In this document: positions 1 through 4,671 of the stretch, one piece after another
How positions within the stretch are numbered: the first letter of the stretch is position 1
How the letters are laid out: each line of letters begins with the position of its first letter
NCBI GenBank assembly: GCA_030043395.1
Contig: JASHXW010000245.1
Span: 1 to 6,958 of the forward strand
DNA length: 6,958 bases
Direction: 5' to 3'
Source: Streptosporangiaceae bacterium
GTDB taxonomy: Bacteria > Actinomycetota > Actinomycetes > Streptosporangiales > Streptosporangiaceae
Program-made: the position numbers and the translations under genes
The notes under the pieces: model-generated
The model's input: only the letters and a program-made list of their open reading frames with translations
Told to the model about the DNA's origin: nothing
The model's database searches: none

Positions 1-1043
1 CCGCCGTCCAGGTACGACGCGACCCGGTCCCGGTGCGCCCGGGTGACCAGCGGGCCCATCTCGGACTCGGGCTGGTCGCCCGGTCCGACGCGCAGCTTCG
101 CGACGCGCTCGCGGATCCTGGCGACCAGCTCGTCGCCGATCGGGTCGACGGCGACCAGCACCGAGATCGCCATGCACCGCTCGCCCGCCGAGCCGAACCC
201 CGCGGACACGGCCGCGTCGGCTGCCAGGTCCAGGTCGGCGTCGGGCAGCACGATCATGTGGTTCTTGGCTCCGCCGAGTGCCTGGACTCGCTTGCCCGCG
301 GCCGTTCCGGTTTGCGAGACGTAACGGGCGATCGGGGTCGATCCGACGAAGCTGACGGCCTTGACCTCAGGATGGGTCAGCAGCGCGTCCACCGCTTCCT
401 TGCCGCCGTGCACGACGTTGAACACGCCGTCCGGCAGGCCGGCCTCGGCCAGGAGCTCCGCGATCCGCACGGACGCGGACGGATCCTTCTCCGACGGCTT
501 GAGCACGAACGTGTTGCCGGCCGTGATCGCGATCGGGAACATCCACATCGGCACCATGGCCGGGAAGTTGAACGGCGTTATTCCGGCGACCACCCCGAGC
601 GGCTGCCTGATCGAGTAGGCGTCGACCCCGGTGGACACGTTCTCCGAGAAGCCGCCCTTCAGCAGGTGCGGCATGCCGCAGGCGAACTCCACGACCTCGA
701 GCCCGCGCGCGACCTCACCTGCGGCGTCGGAGGCCACCTTGCCGTGCTCTGCGCTGATCAGCGCGGCAAGCTCGGCGGAGTGCTCGCGCACGAGCTCACG
801 GAAGGCGAACATCACTCCGGCTCGCTTGACCAGCGAGGTCTCCCGCCAGCCAGGGAACGCGGCGGCTGCAGCCTGGACGGCCGCGTCGACCTCGTCCGCG
901 GAGGCGAAGTCCACCGTGCCGGTCACCTGCCCGGTCGCCGGGTTGTAGATGTCGCCGCTTCGACCTGCGGCGCCGGATGCCGAGCTTGACGCCGGCCCGG
1001 TCCACGGCTTGCCGTTGATCCAGTGCGTGCAGTGCTTTGCCAT
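1..1043 (-). CDS. mmsA: CoA-acylating methylmalonate-semialdehyde dehydrogenase, 3' end cut by window edge
   Basis: Enzyme of the ALDH superfamily that oxidises methylmalonate or malonate semialdehyde with NAD+ and CoA to propionyl-CoA or acetyl-CoA plus CO2, in the cytoplasm, in valine, inositol or beta-alanine breakdown. I read 347 codons, about 70% of the usual ~490-500 residues; the C-terminus lies beyond the left edge. Seen: the ITPFNFPAM segment with the oxyanion-hole Asn159, a VQALGGAKNH segment, and the catalytic Cys290 in AGERCMA. The general-base Glu of hydrolytic ALDHs is replaced by Ala255, as is known for the CoA-dependent MMSDH subfamily, so thioester release by CoA rather than water is expected. 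The start is set by a strong ribosome binding site (GGAGGG, 4 nt before ATG). The gene is divergent from the PucR regulator and probably under its control. PuuC-type aminoaldehyde dehydrogenases are less likely because of the ALGGAKNH signature. The natural substrate (methylmalonate or malonate semialdehyde) cannot be told from sequence. Confidence 0.93.
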   Translation of the reverse strand, partial: MAKHCTHWINGKPWTGPASSSASGAAGRSGDIYNPATGQVTGTVDFASADEVDAAVQAAAAAFPGWRETSLVKRAGVMFAFRELVREHSAELAALISAEHGKVASDAAGEVARGLEVVEFACGMPHLLKGGFSENVSTGVDAYSIRQPLGVVAGITPFNFPAMVPMWMFPIAITAGNTFVLKPSEKDPSASVRIAELLAEAGLPDGVFNVVHGGKEAVDALLTHPEVKAVSFVGSTPIARYVSQTGTAAGKRVQALGGAKNHMIVLPDADLDLAADAAVSAGFGSAGERCMAISVLVAVDPIGDELVARIRERVAKLRVGPGDQPESEMGPLVTRAHRDRVASYLDG

Positions 1044-1047
1044 TGTT

Positions 1048-1053
1048 CCCTCC
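1048..1053 (-). promoter_or_regulatory. Shine-Dalgarno site of mmsA
   Basis: GGAGGG on the minus strand, separated by AACA from the ATG at 1043. It is the clearest ribosome binding site in the window and fixes the mmsA start. It also implies that mmsA is translated from a normal leader, in contrast to the two genes leaving the 3662-3792 gap. Confidence 0.8.
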
Positions 1054-1148
1054 GCGCCCTCGTCCGGCCCGTCGTCGCGCCAGGGCGGCACGCTCCGGCG
1101 TCGCCATTCCCCGGTTCCAGTCTCTACCGCCGCCACAGCCGGGCCAAG

Positions 1149-1161
1149 TTACAGATCGTAA
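1149..1161. promoter_or_regulatory. Inverted repeat, candidate PucR operator copy 1
   Basis: TTAC-AGATC-GTAA, a 4-bp-arm inverted repeat in the mmsA-pucR gap. It matches the second repeat at 1180-1192 in 9 of 13 positions, with the same centre geometry and an identical ATCGT core in the right half. On its own it would be too weak to call; the match and phasing with copy 2 support it. Confidence 0.45.
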
Positions 1162-1179
1162 GCTGCGTAGGTACATGCC

Positions 1180-1192
1180 TGACGAATCGTCA
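1180..1192. promoter_or_regulatory. Perfect inverted repeat, candidate PucR operator copy 2
   Basis: TGACGA-A-TCGTCA, perfect 6-bp arms around a single central base, ending 20 bp before the pucR ATG. It lies 31 bp (about three helical turns) from the related repeat at 1149-1161; the joint consensus is T-k-A-C-r-r-A-T-C-G-T-m-A. Its position upstream of a regulator divergent from its likely target suggests binding by a dimer and autoregulation. This is inference; there is no known PucR consensus I can match it to. Confidence 0.6.
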
Positions 1193-1212
1193 ATCCCCGG
1201 GAAGCTGGCCCG

Positions 1213-2823
1213 ATGTTGCCCACAGTTGCCGACGTGCTCGACCTGGACCCGGTGAAGCGCGGCGCCCCGAGGGTCCTCGTGGCAGCGGGCCGGCTCGATG
1301 CCCAGGTGCGCTGGGTGCACGTAATGGAAGTGGCCGAGGGCGGGCACTTGCTGCGCGGTGGCGAGCTAGTCCTGTCCACCGGAATCGCGCTGCCGCCTGA
1401 CCCGGCTGGCCTGGCCAGGTACGTGGCTGGCCTCGCCAACGCAGGGGTCAGCGCACTGGCCGTGGAACTGGGCTCCCGCTACGTCAGGGAATTGCCCCGC
1501 GCCCTTGTCAGCTCGGCTGCTGCGCACCGTCTTCCGCTCATCGTCCTGGAGCGCGAGACGCAGTTCATCGCGGTCACCGAAGCGGTGCATGCCCAGATCC
1601 TCGACGCCCAGGTCGCCGAGCTCCGCGCGGCCCAGCGACTGCACGAGGTATTCACCGGCCTGGTCCTCGCAGGGGCGCCGGCCGCTGAGATCGTGCGCCA
1701 GGCGAGCATCCTGGCCGGGGTGCCCGTCATCCTCGAGGACCTTGGCCACGTGGTCCTGGCCTGCGAGCTAGCTGGCCGGGAAGCGGCCTCGCTGCTGGCC
1801 GGCTTCGCGGCCAGGTCCCGCGGCGTCATAGTGCCCGGGCGGACCGGATACGACCCGGCGTCCGGCTGGCTGGTCGCTGCCGTGGGAACCGGCGAGGCTG
1901 ACTGGGGCAGGCTGATCTTCGTGGTCGGCGCCGCGCCGGACGCGGCGGCTCCCGTGCTCGCCGAGCGAGCGGCGGGCACGCTGGCGCTCGCCCGCCTGAC
2001 CGCCGCCGGACCGCAGGGCCCGCGGGGCGATGCCCACCGCTCGCTGCTCGCGGCGATTGCGGGTCGCGGCTACCTCGACCTGGCCGACCTGGAGGCAAGG
2101 CTTACCGCGCTCGGCGTGCCAGTAGCCGGGCGCCGGCTGCTGCCAGTCGTGGTCAAGCTATCGGGTGACCACGGCCCGGCGGCGGTTCACACCGCGGAAA
2201 CCATCGCGGCCGCCAGCGCCGAACTCGGCGCGCCCGCGTTGAGCGCGCCCCTGGACGAGCGCCAGGTTGGCGCTCTCCTGGCCGCGCCCGCTGGCGCTGA
2301 CCCTGAGGCGATCCTGACCCGCCTCGCAGGCAGGCTACGGCGAGCGGATCAGGCCGGGTGCATCGAGGCGATCGGCGCGGGCCAGCCGATCACGAGCTTG
2401 CACGACGCGCGGCGCGCCTTGCGCGAGGCTGGCGACGCTGCCGGCGCGGCAGCGTGGCGTGGCCAGTCAGAGCCGGTTGCCCGGCTGGCCGGCCTGAGAC
2501 TAGCCGGGCTGGTGCACCAGTTGCGCGACGACCCGCGCGTTCTGGCCTTCACCGAGAGGGAGCTCGGGCCGCTGCTCAGCCACGACGAGATTGCCGGAAC
2601 CTGCCTGGCTGACGTCCTCGCCGTCTACCTGGAATGCGGCGGCAACAAGGCGAAGGCCGCGCAAATCCTTGGCCTCGCCCGGCCGACGTTGTACGAGAGG
2701 CTGCGCCAGATCGAGCACCTGCTCGGGGCGAGCGTGGAGTCGGCGGAGTCGCGGCTGGCCCTGCAGGCCGCTCTGCTGGTCCGGCAGAGCCAGGTCAGTG
2801 CGGCTACGGCTCGAGGTAGATAG
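1213..2823 (+). CDS. PucR-family transcriptional regulator
   Basis: Cytoplasmic DNA-binding regulator of 536 residues, the usual size for this family, whose members control purine, GABA, polyamine or other nitrogen-source catabolism. Seen: an N-terminal PucR ligand-sensing-type domain (about 4-125; TVADVLDL, then VRWVHVMEVAEGGHLLRGGELVLSTG), a middle part that by family should contain the CdaR GGDEF-like domain (about 270-400), and a C-terminal PucR helix-turn-helix at about 465-510 (LADVLAVYLECGGNKAKAAQILG, shown here with core residues G476 to G505, including R490-P-T-L-Y-E-R-L). The ATG at 1213 fits because the family motif begins at once. It is preceded by a weak GGGAAG 8 nt upstream. Divergent from mmsA, so this is its probable target; two inverted repeats in the gap are candidate binding sites. 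The last 20 bp overlap the convergent secreted-protein gene. The effector is unknown. Confidence 0.93.
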   Translation: MLPTVADVLDLDPVKRGAPRVLVAAGRLDAQVRWVHVMEVAEGGHLLRGGELVLSTGIALPPDPAGLARYVAGLANAGVSALAVELGSRYVRELPRALVSSAAAHRLPLIVLERETQFIAVTEAVHAQILDAQVAELRAAQRLHEVFTGLVLAGAPAAEIVRQASILAGVPVILEDLGHVVLACELAGREAASLLAGFAARSRGVIVPGRTGYDPASGWLVAAVGTGEADWGRLIFVVGAAPDAAAPVLAERAAGTLALARLTAAGPQGPRGDAHRSLLAAIAGRGYLDLADLEARLTALGVPVAGRRLLPVVVKLSGDHGPAAVHTAETIAAASAELGAPALSAPLDERQVGALLAAPAGADPEAILTRLAGRLRRADQAGCIEAIGAGQPITSLHDARRALREAGDAAGAAAWRGQSEPVARLAGLRLAGLVHQLRDDPRVLAFTERELGPLLSHDEIAGTCLADVLAVYLECGGNKAKAAQILGLARPTLYERLRQIEHLLGASVESAESRLALQAALLVRQSQVSAATARGR

Positions 2824-3661
2824 TGAACCGGTATCCGTCGTCGGAGAGCCTGCTTGGGGCGGCTTCGACATGCCCTCCCGGCGATCCGCCGCTCGTCATC
2901 CTCAGCTCGTGGTGGGTCCACCATCCGGCGATACCGCCGGCCGATCCCTTCTCCACCACGATTTCCGCGAAGTAGGGCGGCGGCTTCGGCCGGTCGAAGG
3001 TGACGACTGGTACCGCGGACTTCGGCGCGCGGAACGACGCCGAGGCGAAAGGCGTCGGGCCGAATTCCACGCCGAGGCGGGCCTGGGTGAACACGGTCCC
3101 TTTCTGGACCGGGTAGGTGTACCCGTTGGCGAAGACCCACTGATGCGGAATCGGGTAGTTCAGCCCTAGGGAAACCGTCCGGCCGGCGGCGAACCTTGCC
3201 CTGGTGAATGACCTCGGCACGTTCGGGCATCGCTGCGACCCGGTGCCCGCCGTCGAGCAGATCAGGGCACCGGTGGTCCGGCTGTAGGCATCGAACTCGA
3301 GGTGGTACTTCTGCTCGGCCGGCTTGCCGCCAGGACGACAGGAGCTGTCGGTGCATGCCGTGAGCTTCAGGTCCAGGACCGAGCTAGCTGTCCACAGCTG
3401 CGCGCTGATCGTCAGCGACCCGATCTCGCGCGAGAAGCTGGCTGGGTCAGGAAGCCTGACCCAGCTGGAGACGTTGGCGAAGTGCGCACCGGTCACGACG
3501 TAACCGGCCGCCTCGCCTGAAGTGAGGGACGGCCCGCTTCGCTCTGGCTGCGCCGTGCTTGCCGCTGCCGAGCCGGCTGTGCTCCCGATTGTCAAGGCGG
3601 CGATGCTCATGCCCGCGATCGCGACGGCCATTCTCGCCACGAGCCTGCTGCTGAGTGCCAT
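2804..3661 (-). CDS. Secreted protein of unknown function with four cysteines
   Basis: 285 residues that I cannot assign to a characterised family. Residues 1-34 look like a Sec signal peptide: Arg6 and Arg10, a hydrophobic core at about 11-29, and a small-residue region SAAA with likely cleavage near 34/35. No lipobox, sortase motif or second membrane segment is seen, so an exported soluble protein is expected. The mature part has exactly four cysteines (103, 108, 135, 145), close enough to form two disulfides, and many alternating beta-type stretches (SLTISAQLW, ARLGVEFG, YRFTIYLEP) that suggest a beta-sandwich; the fold is inference. The tail is Gly/Ser/aromatic-rich (GWWTHHE). No Shine-Dalgarno site precedes the ATG, but TAGGCT lies 6 nt upstream, suggesting a leaderless transcript. 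An internal Met11 is a possible alternative start but would remove both arginines. The stop codon lies inside the 3' end of pucR. Confidence 0.8.
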   Translation of the reverse strand: MALSSRLVARMAVAIAGMSIAALTIGSTAGSAAASTAQPERSGPSLTSGEAAGYVVTGAHFANVSSWVRLPDPASFSREIGSLTISAQLWTASSVLDLKLTACTDSSCRPGGKPAEQKYHLEFDAYSRTTGALICSTAGTGSQRCPNVPRSFTRARFAAGRTVSLGLNYPIPHQWVFANGYTYPVQKGTVFTQARLGVEFGPTPFASASFRAPKSAVPVVTFDRPKPPPYFAEIVVEKGSAGGIAGWWTHHELRMTSGGSPGGHVEAAPSRLSDDGYRFTIYLEP

Positions 3662-3667
3662 GGCAAA

Positions 3668-3673
3668 AGCCTA
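3668..3673 (-). promoter_or_regulatory. Candidate -10 element of the secreted-protein gene, leaderless
   Basis: TAGGCT on the minus strand fits the actinobacterial TAnnnT -10 pattern. It is followed by 6 nt (TTTGCC) and then the ATG at 3661, so transcription would start at or next to the A of the start codon. The absence of a Shine-Dalgarno sequence agrees with this. No good -35 hexamer is seen; the expected -35 position falls inside the palindrome at 3685-3706. Confidence 0.5.
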
Positions 3674-3684
3674 ATCCGATTTTC

Positions 3685-3706
3685 AGTCCATATCCTTATA
3701 TGAACT
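3685..3706. promoter_or_regulatory. Imperfect palindrome, candidate operator
   Basis: Arms AGTCCATAT and ATATGAACT pair in 8 of 9 positions around a CCTT spacer; the inner five base pairs are perfect. It covers the place where the -35 region of the leftward leaderless promoter should be, a typical repressor or activator position. The AT-rich composition makes a chance palindrome somewhat more likely, so this is tentative. Confidence 0.4.
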
Positions 3707-3777
3707 CGCATGATTTATGAAGCTCCTGCGCGTTAGCCGCGGTCGCGCTCTGGTCGGTTACCAGGCGCGCGCCCGCG

Positions 3778-3783
3778 TAGAGT
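3778..3783 (+). promoter_or_regulatory. Candidate -10 element of the methyltransferase gene, leaderless or very short leader
   Basis: TAGAGT fits TAnnnT and ends 9 nt before the ATG at 3793. A start site 6-8 nt downstream of the hexamer would give a leader of roughly 0-4 nt. No Shine-Dalgarno sequence precedes this ATG. A -35 is not clear; GGTTAC or TCGGTT at about 3754-3761 are weak options. Confidence 0.45.
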
Positions 3784-3792
3784 GCCTGTGGT

Positions 3793-4671
3793 ATGAGCGA
3801 TCCGGAGCAGGCCAGAGGCTGGGAATGGGACGAGTCGCTCTACTCTGGCGCTGCTCGGTACTACGCATCAGGGCGGATGCCTTATCCACTCGCGCTGGCA
3901 GACGCGCTCGCAGCCGAGCTGAAGCTGGATGGCAGCGGTCGGCTGCTGGACGTCGGCTGCGGGCCCGGCTCGCTCACGCTCGTGCTCGCGCCGCTCTTCG
4001 CCGAAGCAGTCGGCATCGACGCCGATGCCGACATGATCGCCGTGGCGGCCGATCGAGCAGGCCGGGCCGGCTATCGCCAGATCGGCTGGCGGGTGATGCG
4101 CGCCGAGCAGATCTCCGCCGCACTCGGGACGTTCCGGGTTGTCACCTTCGCCCAGTCGTTCCACTGGGTGGACCGTCCGCTGGTCGCGCGGCTCGTGCGG
4201 AGCATCCTGACTCGGGATGGCGCGCTTGTCCTCGTGCACGCGAATACTCACGAGGGAGTTGCCGGGACCCAGCCGCTGCCGTTCCCCAGGCCGCCACGGG
4301 ACCAGATCGCGGAGCTGATCCGGCGTTACCTGGGACCGGTCAGGCGGGCAGGGCGCGGCAGCCTGGCAGCAGGGCATCCGCCCGACGGGGAGGACGCCGT
4401 GCTGGCAGCGGCGGGCTTCGCCGGCCCGGTCGAGCTGGAGGTGTCCGCGGGCCCGCCGGCCGAGCGTGCCGAGGACGAGATCGTGGCCTCGGTGTTCTCG
4501 CTGTCCTTTGCCGCGCCGCACCTTTTCGGCGACGGCAAGGACCAGTTCGAGCATGACCTGCGGTCGCTGCTTCGGCGCACCTCCCCCTCCGGGCGTTTCT
4601 GCGAGGAGCGCAGCCCGGTCGCGCTCAGCATCTGGACTGCGTTATGCCGGCGCATGATGGAGCGGTGGTAG
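3793..4671 (+). CDS. Class I SAM-dependent methyltransferase
   Basis: 292-residue cytoplasmic methyltransferase of the Methyltransf_11/25 type; the substrate is unknown. Seen: motif I LDVGCGPGS (52-60) for SAM binding, an acidic residue Asp76 at the end of the second strand (AVGIDADADM) expected to hold the SAM ribose, and a motif IV-like segment FRVVTFAQSFHWVD (about 118-131), a pattern common in UbiE-like and trans-aconitate-methyltransferase-like proteins. The N-terminus, SLYSGAARYYASGRMPYP, resembles the substrate-side lid common in this group. The ATG at 3793 is chosen because family similarity begins soon after it and because a -10-like TAGAGT lies just upstream. The 3' end overlaps the next gene by 28 bp (or 7 bp if that gene starts at the GTG at 4665), so the two are probably co-transcribed and translationally coupled. 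The neighbours do not reveal a substrate. Confidence 0.88.
   Translation: MSDPEQARGWEWDESLYSGAARYYASGRMPYPLALADALAAELKLDGSGRLLDVGCGPGSLTLVLAPLFAEAVGIDADADMIAVAADRAGRAGYRQIGWRVMRAEQISAALGTFRVVTFAQSFHWVDRPLVARLVRSILTRDGALVLVHANTHEGVAGTQPLPFPRPPRDQIAELIRRYLGPVRRAGRGSLAAGHPPDGEDAVLAAAGFAGPVELEVSAGPPAERAEDEIVASVFSLSFAAPHLFGDGKDQFEHDLRSLLRRTSPSGRFCEERSPVALSIWTALCRRMMERW

Larger units (their letters stand above)
1044..1212. promoter_or_regulatory. Divergent mmsA-pucR intergenic control region
   Basis: This 169-bp gap must hold promoters for mmsA (leftward) and pucR (rightward). The half next to mmsA (about 1044-1145) is GC-rich leader-like sequence. The half next to pucR (1146-1195) is lower in GC and holds two inverted repeats, listed separately. 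Weak promoter-like elements are visible but none is convincing. On the minus strand, TTGACG (1193-1188) overlaps the second repeat, and TAGAGA (1126-1121) could be a -10. On the plus strand, TAGGTA (1168-1173) lies between the two repeats. Transcription starts cannot be assigned from sequence alone. Confidence 0.6.
3662..3792. promoter_or_regulatory. Divergent AT-rich intergenic promoter region
   Basis: This 131-bp gap separates the secreted-protein gene (leftward) from the methyltransferase gene (rightward). Its first 60 bases are by far the most AT-rich stretch of the window. It holds one TAnnnT hexamer close to each start codon and one imperfect palindrome, listed separately. No gene is seen in it. 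Confidence 0.6.

Noticed and set aside
33..989. Long plus-strand open frame of 318 codons opposite the dehydrogenase gene
   Set aside because: The minus strand carries clear ALDH motifs with catalytic Cys and Asn over the same bases. The plus frame has low-complexity Arg/Gly/His-rich translation typical of GC-rich antisense shadows.
796..1347. Minus-strand frame of 183 codons spanning the mmsA-pucR gap
   Set aside because: It runs out of frame through mmsA and antisense to the PucR N-terminus; its Arg/Gly-rich translation has no recognisable motif, and both overlapped genes are well supported.
1479..1979. Minus-strand frame of 166 codons inside pucR
   Set aside because: Ser/Ala/Arg-rich shadow of the PucR coding strand, no ribosome binding site or motif.
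3662..3720. AT-rich patch as a phage attachment site or inserted foreign DNA
   Set aside because: No tRNA gene, integrase, direct-repeat pair or truncated gene is nearby. A divergent promoter region explains the composition.
3868..4554. Minus-strand frame of 228 codons opposite the methyltransferase
   Set aside because: Antisense shadow: no motif, no plausible start signal, and the plus strand is a clear methyltransferase.
3717..4556. Plus-strand frame of 279 codons overlapping the methyltransferase in another frame
   Set aside because: Its translation is Arg-dominated, while the alternative frame carries the SAM motif LDVGCGPGS and has a -10 element just upstream of its ATG.
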